A stretch of DNA of 15,543 nt from an uncultured Eggerthella sp. (GCA_900547965.1 URJE01000036.1:1-15543), one strand, 5' to 3'; positions 1-8,115 are shown, numbered from the stretch's first letter. Numbers and translations: made by a program. Notes: a model not told the origin generated them from the letters alone.

Positions 1-2
1 GT

Positions 3-56
3 GCTGAGATAGTGGCTCTTGAGGCACATGCCCTCCCTATAAAAACAGACAGGTAA
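3..56 (+). CDS. 3' end of an unidentified rightward CDS (partial)
   Basis: A reading frame is open from the left window edge (third base onward) to TAA at 54-56, giving a visible C-terminus ALEAHALPIKTDR. The other two forward frames hit stops within the first dozen bases. The stop lies seven bases before a strong rightward terminator, which is what the end of a real gene looks like. Only 17 residues are visible and I do not recognise the family. The gene would converge on rho. Alternatively this is non-coding DNA with a chance open frame; the terminator placement is the main support. Confidence 0.45.
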   Translation, partial: AEIVALEAHALPIKTDR

Positions 57-62
57 ACACTG

Positions 63-96
63 TGGAACCCCGCCGAACGGCAGGGTTCCATTTTTT
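63..96 (+). terminator. Intrinsic terminator of the rightward gene at the left edge
   Basis: An eight-pair stem TGGAACCC (63-70) with GGGTTCCA (83-90) carries an inner GCC/GGC stem with a GAAC loop and is followed by six Ts (91-96). The T-run is only on the plus strand, so it serves the rightward gene. On the minus strand the hairpin is followed by CAGTGTTTACC, so it is a poor terminator for rho, which has no other obvious intrinsic terminator. Confidence 0.85.
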
Positions 97-164
97 CGTA
101 ATTATAAGCGATGGCGATATGCTCTAACGCAGCCAGATCACGTCTCAAACCGAAATCTCATTTA

Positions 165-2246
165 TTAGATTTCGATCGCTCCGCTCTCGTCGAAATGACG
201 CCCCTGCTGAGCCTTTTTTGCAGCGCGCATCAGGAATTCCTGGTTGTCGTTGGTCTGCTTAAGCGACTTGATAAGCGAATCCATGGCCCGCTCGACGTTG
301 TTGCGATTGGCAAGCACGCGACGCACTGCCCAGATGAGCGGTGCCTCCTGAGGATCAAGCAGCAAATCTTCTCGACGGGTGCCAGATGCAACCGGATCGA
401 TTGCGGGGAAGATGCGATGCTCCGCCAAAGAGCGATCGAGTTTCACTTCCATGTTGCCGGTACCCTTGAATTCCTCAAAGATAACCTCATCCATCTTCGA
501 GCCCGTCTCGATAAGAGCTGACGCCAGAATGGTAAGGCTTCCGCCACCCTCGATATTGCGGGCGGCGCCCAAGAATTTCTTAGGCGGATACAGCGCTGTC
601 GAGTCTACGCCGCCAGAAAGGATGCGGCCCGATGCAGGTTGCGCCAAGTTGTAGGCACGCGCCAAACGCGTAAGCGAATCGAGCAGAATAACAACGTCCT
701 GTCCGTTTTCCACCAAGCGTTTCGCCCTTTCGATAACCATTTCGGAAACCGCAACATGGTTTTCACAAGGCATATCGAAGGTAGAGGAAATCACCTCGCC
801 ATGAATGGATCGCTCCATGTCGGTAACTTCTTCGGGGCGCTCGTCAACCAGAAGGCACATCAGATGCACTTCAGGGTTGTTCGACGTAATGGATGCTGCA
901 ATATCTTTCAAGATCGTCGTTTTGCCCGCCTTGGGGGGCGAAACAATGAGACCGCGCTGACCCTTGCCGATAGGTGCGCACAGATCGATAACTCGAGAAG
1001 TGATAGAGGATCGTCCATGCTCAAGCACCAGACGCTCATCGGGGAACACTGGCGTCAAATCAGCAAAACGAATACGCTTGCCAACTTCGTCTAGCGGGAC
1101 GCCGTTCACGGTATCGATGCGCTGAAGGGCGGCAAACTTTTCCTTTGGACGCGCTGGACGCGTTTGACCGGTAAGAAAATCGCCCTTGCGAAGATGATTG
1201 CGGCGAATGGTGGAAGTGCCCACGTATACGTCTTTTTCACCAGGAAGATATCCGCTCGTGCGCAAGAATCCATAGCCATCGGCGAGCACATCAAGGATAC
1301 CGCTGACCTCTTCAAAGCCTTCGGCCTTCATGCTGGCAGCAAACACCGCTTCGATAAGCTCTGCCTTCTTAAGGCCCTTGAAGTCGATCTCCAGTTCCTG
1401 GGCTTTTTCACGAAGCTCAACGACCTTAAGTTTCGCAAGATCTTCCTTGGAAACCTGAGGGGCAACTGGCTCACGACGGTTTTGCTGATGCTGGCGACGG
1501 CTGTTGTGGTAACGGTCGTTCTTCTGGCGGTCGCCACGATCGCCCTTCTGACGATCGCTGCCCCTCTGCTGACGGAGTTTGCGCTGGCGACGGCTCTTGT
1601 GGTCGTCGCGCTCTTCGCGTTCGTTGGAACCCTTTTCCTCGGTAGCATCAGAGGCATCCGAAGGTTCAGAAGGCTCTTGCTTTTCCGCCGCTTCAGAAGA
1701 GGCCACTTCCTGCTTTGAGGAATTCTTTTGCTTCGATGGGGTTTCCCGATCAACGGAAGAAGCCTGATCGGAATCCGCTTCCTGTTTAGGCACGGCTTCT
1801 TTCTTGGGGGCTGCCTCCGCATTATCACCCTGAGGTGCTTCTTCGGCCTTGGCCTTCGACCTGGTTCGGGTGCGGGTTCGCTTTGGCTTGGGCTCGCCCT
1901 CGGAGGAAGCGTCGCCCTGCTGCGAGTCGGAAGACTCAGCTTGAGGCTCTTCCTTCTTTTCTGCAGCCTTGGACTTTGCGGGCTTCGCCGTCTTAGGCTT
2001 CTGCTCGGCTTCGGCATCGGCAGGAACTTCTTCGACTTTCTTCCTGCTTGTCCTGCGACGCCTGGGCTTTTCTTCCAAGGAAGCAGCCTCAGCTGCCGCG
2101 GGTTTCGCCTCAGCAGAATCGGAGGGCGCAGCCGCTGCGGCCGCTCCCTCCTGCTTGTCGGAGGCCTTCGCCGTACGACGACGCGTGGTACGTGCCGGCT
2201 TCTTTTCCTCGGGCGCAGACTCTTCGACTACTTCTGCATCACTCAT
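165..2246 (-). CDS. rho: Transcription termination factor Rho with long disordered N-terminal extension
   Basis: Hexameric RNA-dependent ATPase/translocase that terminates transcription. Residues about 1-264 form a low-complexity extension of acidic, Ala-rich and Lys/Arg blocks, ending in an Arg/Gln/Asp/Asn-rich stretch (about 218-258). The Rho_N helical domain follows (about 265-305), then the cold-shock-like primary RNA-binding domain (about 315-390, GYGFLRTSGYLPGEKDVYV). The ATPase core has Walker A PPKAGKTT (437-444), Walker B VVILLDS (518-524), and the R-loop/Q-loop region FLGAARNIEGGGS to GTGNMEVKLDR. At 693 residues it is far longer than E. coli Rho (419); all the extra length is N-terminal. 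The ATG overlaps the transaldolase TGA (ATGA), so translation is probably coupled and rho has no leader of its own. The core identification is certain; a role for the extension in RNA binding or condensation is inference. Confidence 0.98.
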   Translation of the reverse strand: MSDAEVVEESAPEEKKPARTTRRRTAKASDKQEGAAAAAAPSDSAEAKPAAAEAASLEEKPRRRRTSRKKVEEVPADAEAEQKPKTAKPAKSKAAEKKEEPQAESSDSQQGDASSEGEPKPKRTRTRTRSKAKAEEAPQGDNAEAAPKKEAVPKQEADSDQASSVDRETPSKQKNSSKQEVASSEAAEKQEPSEPSDASDATEEKGSNEREERDDHKSRRQRKLRQQRGSDRQKGDRGDRQKNDRYHNSRRQHQQNRREPVAPQVSKEDLAKLKVVELREKAQELEIDFKGLKKAELIEAVFAASMKAEGFEEVSGILDVLADGYGFLRTSGYLPGEKDVYVGTSTIRRNHLRKGDFLTGQTRPARPKEKFAALQRIDTVNGVPLDEVGKRIRFADLTPVFPDERLVLEHGRSSITSRVIDLCAPIGKGQRGLIVSPPKAGKTTILKDIAASITSNNPEVHLMCLLVDERPEEVTDMERSIHGEVISSTFDMPCENHVAVSEMVIERAKRLVENGQDVVILLDSLTRLARAYNLAQPASGRILSGGVDSTALYPPKKFLGAARNIEGGGSLTILASALIETGSKMDEVIFEEFKGTGNMEVKLDRSLAEHRIFPAIDPVASGTRREDLLLDPQEAPLIWAVRRVLANRNNVERAMDSLIKSLKQTNDNQEFLMRAAKKAQQGRHFDESGAIEI

Positions 2247-2929
2247 GCGTTCTGGACTTTCTCCCAGTCCTTGAGGAATGCCTCAAGGCCACGATCGGTC
2301 AACGGATGCTGAACCATCTTCTTCAGCACGCCGAAGGGAACCGTTGCGATATCGGCGCCCATCAGCGCTGCCTGGGTAACATGGTTTGCGCTGCGGATAG
2401 AAGCGGCAATGACTTCAACCTGCTCGCCGTTTACGGTATTGGAAGTGAAGTCGTAGTTGTTCAGCGCGGTTACGATGTTGGCAACCTGATCAAGGCCGTC
2501 TTCCGAAATATCGTCAAAGCGACCGATGAAGGGGCTGATGTAGCGAGCGCCAGCGCGTGCGGCCAGAATGGCCTGAGGAACGCTGAAGCACAGCGTCATG
2601 TTCACCGGAATGCCCTCGGCTGCAAGCGCATGCGTTGCGGCAAGGCCTTCCACCATGGTGGGGATCTTCACAACAACGTTAGGAGCGATAGCGGCAAGCT
2701 CGCGACCATCGGTGATGAGCTCTTCACGCGTCATAGCAACGGATTCTGCGGAAACGGGGCAATCAGGGCCAACGATGTCGCAGATGCGCTTGATGTGGTT
2801 GTGGAAGTCATCAAGCTTACCGCCGATGCGAGAATACAAAGACGGATTGGTGGTTACGCCAGCCAACGCACCCCAGCTTGCTGCCTCTTCGATCTCATCG
2901 AGATCGGCAGTGTCCAGAAAGAATTTCAC
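2243..2929 (-). CDS. tal: Small transaldolase (TalC/MipB/FSA family)
   Basis: Class I aldolase of the pentose phosphate pathway, moving a dihydroxyacetone unit between sugar phosphates through a lysine Schiff base. The start is GTG at 2929 (VKFFLDTADLDEI, the family N-terminus). It is preceded by a perfect AAGGAGG (2935-2941) five bases upstream; the ATG at 2995 has no family support. The 228 residues fit the compact subfamily (about 212-220). The Schiff-base lysine is K88 in VVVKIPT; GVTTNPS lies at 24-30. The motif SPFIGR has Phe134 where fructose-6-phosphate aldolase has Tyr131 (APYVNR), matching true transaldolases (SPFVGR in TalB), so transaldolase activity is favoured. It ends in a 4-base overlap with rho. 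The 116-base leader holds an inverted repeat at 2960-2994. Confidence 0.93.
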   Translation of the reverse strand: MKFFLDTADLDEIEEAASWGALAGVTTNPSLYSRIGGKLDDFHNHIKRICDIVGPDCPVSAESVAMTREELITDGRELAAIAPNVVVKIPTMVEGLAATHALAAEGIPVNMTLCFSVPQAILAARAGARYISPFIGRFDDISEDGLDQVANIVTALNNYDFTSNTVNGEQVEVIAASIRSANHVTQAALMGADIATVPFGVLKKMVQHPLTDRGLEAFLKDWEKVQNA

Positions 2930-2934
2930 TGGAT

Positions 2935-2941
2935 CCTCCTT
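2935..2941 (-). promoter_or_regulatory. Strong Shine-Dalgarno fixing the tal GTG start
   Basis: The minus strand reads AAGGAGG, five bases before GTG at 2929. It supports the GTG and argues against the upstream ATG at 2995, which would add 22 residues foreign to the family. Confidence 0.85.
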
Positions 2942-2959
2942 AAAAGAAATGAATAACCG

Positions 2960-2994
2960 TGCAGGCACACTTTGCCCGTAAAAGGCCACCTGCA
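2960..2994. repeat. Inverted repeat in the tal leader
   Basis: TGCAGG (2960-2965) and CCTGCA (2989-2994) are perfect arms around a 23-base interior that holds a further GCC/GGC pair. It lies 31-65 bases upstream of the tal start. It could be an operator or an mRNA hairpin. There is no T-run, so it is not a terminator. The arms are short, so chance is possible. Confidence 0.35.
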
Positions 2995-3045
2995 AATATG
3001 CTGTTAAGGGGAATTAATAAGACCCGTTCATGGTAAACAATCGTT

Positions 3046-3921
3046 TTACACAACGCAAGAACGGAAAAATGCGATCTCTTCCGCATAGCCTGGCAGCTCG
3101 TTCGGCGTTTCCAGAATACAGGGCAATCCCAGCAGTCGAGGATGCATCACTACAGCAGCCAGCGCTTCTTTGCCAATGCGGCCTTCGCCGATGCGCGCAT
3201 GGCGATCTTTATGGGCACCGCATTCGTTGAGGGAATCGTTAATGTGCAAGGCACGCAGCCTATCCAACCCGATCACGCGGTCGAATTCCTCGAGCACGCC
3301 ATCCAGATCATTCGCAATGTCATATCCCGCATCCCATACATGGCAGGTATCGAGGCAAACACCCAAATGGCTATTAAGCTCAACGCGGTCGATGATGGCC
3401 GCCAGTTCTTCGAAGGTACGGCCTACCTCGCTTCCCTTTCCTGCCATGGTTTCCAACAAAAGCGTGGTGGTTTGCTCGGGTGCCAACACGGTATTCAGGA
3501 CCTCGGCAATAAGCTCGATACCCGCATCCGCACCCTGCCCCACGTGTGAACCAGGGTGAATGTTGAATAGCTGCCCCGGAGTGCGCTCCATTCGCGCCAA
3601 ATCTTCGGCAAGCGCCTGGAATGCAAAACTGCGCACCTGCTCTTTTGCCGCGCACGGGTTCACCGTATACGAACCATGTGCCACGATGCGCCCGATACCT
3701 GCCAGCGCCGCCTCTTCCGCGAATGCCCTCACATCAGCGTCATCAATCGCCTTTGCCTTGCCGCCACGCGGATTTCGCGTGAAGAACGCAAACGTGTTTG
3801 CATCGATGAAAGCTGCCGTTTTCGCCATTGCGGCATACCCTTTGGCCGAAGAAAGGTGGCAACCGATAACGAGCATGCGCCCATCTGTCGGCGGCTGCAA
3901 TACGGCTTGATATTCGGACAT
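3046..3921 (-). CDS. nfo: Endonuclease IV, AP endonuclease
   Basis: Base-excision repair enzyme that cuts 5' of abasic sites and clears blocked 3' ends, using a trinuclear zinc centre in a TIM barrel. All nine metal ligands known from E. coli Nfo can be placed: H82, H122 (NIHPGSH), E157 (LLLETMAGKGSEVG), D191 and H194 (CLDTCHVWDAGYD), H226 (LHINDS), D239 and H241 (HKDRH), E271 (ILETPNE). Length is 291 against about 280-285 usual; the extra residues are at the N-terminus before VIGCHLSSAKGY. The start at 3921 is preferred because AAAGGAG sits five bases upstream; Met16 is the alternative. It follows recN by 51 bases in the same direction, so the two are probably cotranscribed as a repair pair. 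Confidence 0.97.
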   Translation of the reverse strand: MSEYQAVLQPPTDGRMLVIGCHLSSAKGYAAMAKTAAFIDANTFAFFTRNPRGGKAKAIDDADVRAFAEEAALAGIGRIVAHGSYTVNPCAAKEQVRSFAFQALAEDLARMERTPGQLFNIHPGSHVGQGADAGIELIAEVLNTVLAPEQTTTLLLETMAGKGSEVGRTFEELAAIIDRVELNSHLGVCLDTCHVWDAGYDIANDLDGVLEEFDRVIGLDRLRALHINDSLNECGAHKDRHARIGEGRIGKEALAAVVMHPRLLGLPCILETPNELPGYAEEIAFFRSCVV

Positions 3922-3972
3922 TCATTCTCCTTTGTCTTTGCCTTGCATATGGCGGGATGAATCGGGAGCCGG

Positions 3973-5598
3973 CTACTCCTGCTCGCTGAGCAGTTCGGCG
4001 GCGTGGGCAAGAGACGTTTCGCTTACCTCGCCGGCAAGCATGCGGGCGATTTCTGCCGTTCGGCTTTCGCCCGAAACAGGGGTCAAGCAGGTTTGCGGCA
4101 GCGCATCGTCGGACTTCGTTACCAGATAATGGGTATCGCCACACACGGCAACCTGGGGAAGGTGCGTTACCACAATGACCTGATGGGTTTTAGCCAGATC
4201 GCGAAGAACGGCGCCAAGCGCACGAGCGGTACCGCCGCCCACGCCAGCATCGATCTCGTCGAACACCAACGTATCCACCTGATCGCACTCCCCTAACGCA
4301 ACCTTCAGAGCAAGCATCACGCGACTCATTTCACCGCCCGAGGCAATTTTTCCAAGCCGCTGAGCGCTCAGGCCCTCACCGGCAGCAAAAAGAAACTCGA
4401 AAGACTGCGAACCCCATGTGTCCCATTGCCCGCGTGGCAGATCCGAGATGCTTGCCTCGAGACGCGCTCCCTTCATTTCCAGACGAGCCATCTGGGCTTG
4501 AACGGCATCGATAAAGAGGGGAACAACCTTGCCGCGGGCTTTGGCCAGGGCGCATGCCGCGTCGACGAGCGCCGCTTCCGCCGCATCTCGCCTTTCAGCA
4601 GCCCGGGAAATCAGCTCATCGCGCCCATTGTATTCGCGGATTTTCTCCTCAGCTTCAGCGCGGTGTGCCAACACGTCTTCCATGCGCGGGCCAAAACCTC
4701 GCATAAGGCCCTGCAGCTCGGCGATGCGGTCCTGTGCTGCCTCCAGCTCTTCCTGGGGAAAATCGACGTTATCTTTGTACGTCGCCAAATCGCGGCCCAC
4801 ATCCTCCAGCGAGAAGAACGCTTCACGCACGAGCTCCAGCACTGATTCAATAGATGAATCCACCGCTGCAATTCGCTCGAGAGAACCCAATGCCGACTCG
4901 AGCGATTCCACCGCACCGCCCGGCCCCGTAAGGCTGCGCTGCGCAGACATGGCTTCATGGACCAGCATTTCGGCATTTTCCAAGCAGGGCATACGCTCAA
5001 CAAGTTCTTCGTACTCACCTTCCTGGGGGTCCGCCTTGCCAATCTGCTCCAAGGCGAAGCGCGCCCTGTCGAGCTCGACAGCATCGGCTGATTCCAGGTC
5101 TTGCAAACGAACCAGCTCGGCAGATGCATCGTTTGCCTCGGACAGGCATGCTCGATACGCCTTCAAGGGTGCACTGATTTCATCTTTGCCCCATTCGTCG
5201 AGCAAAGCACGCTGATAAGCTGGCGAAAGCAAGCGCTGGTGCTCGTGCTGCCCGCAAAGGTCGACCGTCTGCCCCAAGCCACCAGCGAGCTCCTTCACTG
5301 AAGCAAGCGAACCGTCAATGGATACGCGACTGCGCCCTTGCGCGCCGATGCGACGCGCGGCTACCACGCCGTCTTCTCCGCATCCTTCACCAAGAAAACG
5401 ACCTTCTACCTGGAGTTCTTCGCAGCCCTCGCGCACAAACGACGCACCGGCACGTTCGCCAACCAGAATTTTCAGCGCATTCAACAGAGCGGTTTTTCCC
5501 GTGCCTGTTTCGCCTGTCACCACAGTAAAGGCAGGGCTTGGCGTAAACGTTGCCTCGTGGATCAACGCCACATCGCGAATATGCACTTCATCAATCAT
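3973..5598 (-). CDS. recN: DNA repair protein RecN
   Basis: SMC-like ATPase that acts early in recombinational double-strand break repair. The N-terminus MIDEVHIRDVALIHEATF is typical. Walker A is GETGTGKTA (29-37). A long central helical/coiled-coil section follows, then the C-terminal head with signature SGGEMSRVM (420-428), Walker B plus D-loop DEIDAGVGG (447-455) and the switch THLPQVA (478-484). At 541 residues it is slightly shorter than B. subtilis RecN (about 576), consistent with a shorter coiled coil. The ATG at 5598 follows AAGGGG at a short distance. recN is divergent from cca across 206 bases. I did not find a convincing LexA box upstream, so SOS control is not shown here. Confidence 0.96.
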   Translation of the reverse strand: MIDEVHIRDVALIHEATFTPSPAFTVVTGETGTGKTALLNALKILVGERAGASFVREGCEELQVEGRFLGEGCGEDGVVAARRIGAQGRSRVSIDGSLASVKELAGGLGQTVDLCGQHEHQRLLSPAYQRALLDEWGKDEISAPLKAYRACLSEANDASAELVRLQDLESADAVELDRARFALEQIGKADPQEGEYEELVERMPCLENAEMLVHEAMSAQRSLTGPGGAVESLESALGSLERIAAVDSSIESVLELVREAFFSLEDVGRDLATYKDNVDFPQEELEAAQDRIAELQGLMRGFGPRMEDVLAHRAEAEEKIREYNGRDELISRAAERRDAAEAALVDAACALAKARGKVVPLFIDAVQAQMARLEMKGARLEASISDLPRGQWDTWGSQSFEFLFAAGEGLSAQRLGKIASGGEMSRVMLALKVALGECDQVDTLVFDEIDAGVGGGTARALGAVLRDLAKTHQVIVVTHLPQVAVCGDTHYLVTKSDDALPQTCLTPVSGESRTAEIARMLAGEVSETSLAHAAELLSEQE

Positions 5599-5769
5599 GG
5601 CAACCCCTTTTAGGTGCTCGACGCACCGTATTCGTATCTTTCACCGTTTGATTTTACGCTACCGAATTCGAAAGACATGCGAAAGCAATCGCAACAAACC
5701 ACCACGCCGCACAGGCTATTGCCTCAAGACATATCTCCAGTATGGACGCACGAATCGCCACCGAAGCCG

Positions 5770-5775
5770 TATACT
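5770..5775 (+). promoter_or_regulatory. Candidate -10 element for cca
   Basis: TATACT lies 29 bases before the cca ATG in the recN-cca divergent gap (5599-5804). No good -35 hexamer is found at 16-18 bases upstream, so this is a weak call. Apart from this and the two ribosome-binding sites I see nothing strong in the gap. Confidence 0.35.
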
Positions 5776-5804
5776 GAAACATACTCGTAACGAAAGCTGG
5801 AATC

Positions 5805-7190
5805 ATGTCTCTCAATGATGCACCACATATCGAAGCCTACGGAACGCTTTCCCAGCTTCCCGCATCGGTGTGCGCCGTCATCGACGCTTTGGAGAAGCGC
5901 GGTTTTGAGGCATGGATTGTCGGCGGCTTCGTGCGCGACGCGCTTCGCGGCGTTGCGCCCCACGATGCCGACATTGCCACCAACGCCCACTGGGAGCAAA
6001 CGCGCGAAGCGTGCTTGGCAAGTGGCATGGCAGTGCATGAAACAGGAACGAAGCACGGTACGGTAACCGTTGTTTATCGAAATGAACCCATCGAGGTTAC
6101 CACCTTCCGCACCGAAGGCGCCTATACCGACCACCGCCACCCCGATAGCGTGCTGTTCGTCGACACCATCGAGCAGGATTTGGCGCGACGCGATTTCACC
6201 ATCAATGCAATGGCGTTCCACCCAGTCCGCGGCCTTGTGGATCCCTTTGACGGACAGAACGACTTGGCTAACAAAGTTATCCGCTGCGTCAACGACCCCA
6301 ATGTCCGCCTGCAAGAAGATGCCCTGCGCGTTCTTCGCGCTATGCGTTTCGCCTCGCAACTTGGATTCTGGATCGATCCCGATACCGAATCCGCCATACG
6401 CAGATACGCACCCACCCTTACCGGTGTTGCGGGAGAACGCCTAAGGCAAGAGCTTGAAAAGCTCCTCTGCGGAAGCCATGTGCGCCAAACCTTGCTGCGG
6501 TTTCCTCGTGAGCTTGCCTATATCGTTCCCTGCATTGAGGCCATGGACGGCTTCGACCAGCACAACCCTTGGCATATCTACGATGTATGGGAGCACACCG
6601 CTGCGGTAGTCGAAAACACCCCCGCCTACCCCTTGGTGCGTTGGGCGGCGTTGTTCCACGATGCAGGCAAACCCGACACATTCCTTATTGGAGCAGACAA
6701 CTTGGGCCACATGCCCAACCATCCCATAGCAAGCGTTCACCACATGCGCGAAAGCGCAAAAACGCTGCATTTCAGCAAGAAGATGAAGCATGATCTCGAC
6801 TTGATCATCCGCTACCACGGCGACAGACCAGAGCCTACAGCAAAAAGCGTGCGCAAGCTTTATGCCCTGGTAGAACACGACGAGAGGTTATTCCACGCAA
6901 TCTGCGACTTGATGCGAGGCGACGCAAGAGGGAAATCGACCCGTGCAACCAAATGGATCCAGAAGATCGACGCAGCCGAAAGCTTATTCGACAAGATGCT
7001 CGCGCAGGGCGAGGTACTATCGCCTGCCGACCTGCCAATCAACGGCATCGATCTTATCGCTCTCGGCGTACCTCAAGGACCGCATGTTGGGCTTGTGCTG
7101 AACGAGCTATTCAGCGCCGTAGCCAACGAAGAGGTTGCCCCTAAGCGCGAAGCTCTTCTGGCGTTGGCGAAAAGGTTTATGCAATCCTAA
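5805..7190 (+). CDS. cca: CCA-adding tRNA nucleotidyltransferase with HD domain
   Basis: Adds or repairs the 3' CCA end of tRNAs. It is a class II enzyme with a pol-beta-like head: AWIVGGFVRDALRG (36-49) and the catalytic pair D54-A-D56 (HDADIAT). KHGTVTVVYRNEPIEVTTFR and RRDFTINAMAF (128-138) come next, then the neck motif EDALRVLRAMRFASQLGF. An HD phosphohydrolase domain follows (WAALFHDAGKP, H285-D286; downstream His at HPIASVHH). Length is 461. The fused HD domain fits bacterial CCA enzymes rather than a plain poly(A) polymerase. The ATG at 5805 has only a weak ribosome-binding site (AAAGCTGGA). The stop is nine bases from the thiD stop, tail to tail, with no terminator between. Confidence 0.95.
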   Translation: MSLNDAPHIEAYGTLSQLPASVCAVIDALEKRGFEAWIVGGFVRDALRGVAPHDADIATNAHWEQTREACLASGMAVHETGTKHGTVTVVYRNEPIEVTTFRTEGAYTDHRHPDSVLFVDTIEQDLARRDFTINAMAFHPVRGLVDPFDGQNDLANKVIRCVNDPNVRLQEDALRVLRAMRFASQLGFWIDPDTESAIRRYAPTLTGVAGERLRQELEKLLCGSHVRQTLLRFPRELAYIVPCIEAMDGFDQHNPWHIYDVWEHTAAVVENTPAYPLVRWAALFHDAGKPDTFLIGADNLGHMPNHPIASVHHMRESAKTLHFSKKMKHDLDLIIRYHGDRPEPTAKSVRKLYALVEHDERLFHAICDLMRGDARGKSTRATKWIQKIDAAESLFDKMLAQGEVLSPADLPINGIDLIALGVPQGPHVGLVLNELFSAVANEEVAPKREALLALAKRFMQS

Positions 7191-7199
7191 ACCGCCTTG

Positions 7200-7982
7200 C
7201 TAGCGCAGCGCGAATAGGTGATTCACAGGACCGCTGCCTTTTCCTAATCCGGGATTCGCTTGGATTGCCTCAGTGAGGTAGCGCTTCGCGAAGGCAACAG
7301 CATGCTTCAGAGTTTCGCCTTTCGCCAAATACGAGGCAATAGCAGAAGAAAGCGTGCAGCCAGTACCATGCGTGTTCTTCGTTTCCACGCGCTGAGCGGA
7401 AAGCCATGTCACCGCACCGTTTGCTTCCAGCAGCACATCGTCGGCTTCTTCGGGCAAATGACCACCTTTCACCAGAACAGCCTGCGCTCCTTTCGACTGA
7501 ATAACCTTCGCCGCAGCCAGCATATCCTCTTTTGTTTCGATGGGCATACCTGAAAGCACTTCGGCTTCGGGGATGTTTGGCGTTACCACGGAAGCCTGCG
7601 GAAGCAAGTCAAAAAGCGCTTGCACTGCGGGTGCCTCCGAAAGAGCAGCCCCGCTTGTGGCAACCATGACCGGGTCGAGCACAACATTCTGAGCGTCAAA
7701 ACGCTGCAGGCCCTGCCCCACCGCATGCACCACTTCCGCCGTAGGAAGCATGCCGATCTTAACCGCATTGGGGTAGATATCGGAAAACACGCTTTCCATC
7801 TGCAGAAATACAAAATCAGGATCTGTCGCTACCACTCCTTGAACACCCATGGTGTTCTGCGCAGTTAGCGCCGTGACAACCGATTCCGCATAGACCCCCA
7901 AAGCGCTCATGGTTTTGATATCCGCCTGAATGCCGGCTCCGCCACTTGAATCGGAGCCGGCAATGGTAAGCGCTGCTTTCAT
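7200..7982 (-). CDS. thiD: Hydroxymethylpyrimidine/phosphomethylpyrimidine kinase
   Basis: Phosphorylates HMP and HMP-P to HMP-PP, the pyrimidine half of thiamine. Ribokinase-fold signatures are clear: TIAGSDSSGGAGIQADIKT (6-24), VLDPVMVATSG (101-111), TPNIPEAEVLSG, and the anion hole NTHGTGCTLSSAIA with Cys209. At 260 residues it has normal family length. The ATG at 7982 follows GAGGAG. It lies downstream of thiC but beyond a good terminator, and has its own candidate promoter (8017-8046), so expression may be only partly linked to the riboswitch-controlled thiC. Confidence 0.96.
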   Translation of the reverse strand: MKAALTIAGSDSSGGAGIQADIKTMSALGVYAESVVTALTAQNTMGVQGVVATDPDFVFLQMESVFSDIYPNAVKIGMLPTAEVVHAVGQGLQRFDAQNVVLDPVMVATSGAALSEAPAVQALFDLLPQASVVTPNIPEAEVLSGMPIETKEDMLAAAKVIQSKGAQAVLVKGGHLPEEADDVLLEANGAVTWLSAQRVETKNTHGTGCTLSSAIASYLAKGETLKHAVAFAKRYLTEAIQANPGLGKGSGPVNHLFALR

Positions 7983-8016
7983 ATTCTCTCCTCGCTCAAA
8001 GCAAACTAGCGGCTCG

Positions 8017-8046
8017 GGTATAGAAAGGGAGCTTGAGCCACCTCAA
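8017..8046 (-). promoter_or_regulatory. Candidate thiD promoter
   Basis: On the minus strand TTGAGG (8046-8041) and TATACC (8022-8017) are separated by 18 bases, with a predicted start about 28 bases before the thiD ATG. Each hexamer matches consensus at four of six positions. Its place just after the thiC terminator makes an independent promoter plausible. Confidence 0.4.
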
Positions 8047-8077
8047 CACTCGAACACCTACCGCTCGCATCACAGGT

Positions 8078-8107
8078 AAAAGCGGCCGCCCAAATGGACA
8101 GCCGCTT
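8078..8107 (-). terminator. Intrinsic terminator of thiC
   Basis: The minus strand forms a 12-pair stem (8107-8096 with 8091-8080) and a four-base loop ATTT, with four Ts at the 3' edge. Two of the pairs are G-U wobbles that exist only in the leftward RNA, which confirms the direction. It begins nine bases after the thiC stop and separates thiC from thiD. Confidence 0.8.
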
Positions 8108-8115
8108 CATAATTG

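Noticed and set aside
63..96. Hairpin after rho as a bidirectional terminator
   Set aside because: The minus-strand side lacks a T-run next to the stem.
1164..1718. Long plus-strand open frame opposite rho, with a hydrophobic-looking translation
   Set aside because: It is the antisense of the low-complexity Rho extension, where Arg/Glu/Gln codons read backwards as Leu/Val/Ala. No ribosome-binding site or family match.
5660..5680. CGAATTCG palindrome upstream of recN as a possible LexA site
   Set aside because: It does not fit the Gram-positive CGAACN4GTTCG or E. coli CTGTN8ACAG consensus; only an EcoRI-like palindrome.
5724..6359. 211-codon minus-strand open frame over the start of cca
   Set aside because: Shadow of cca, which carries all expected motifs on the plus strand.
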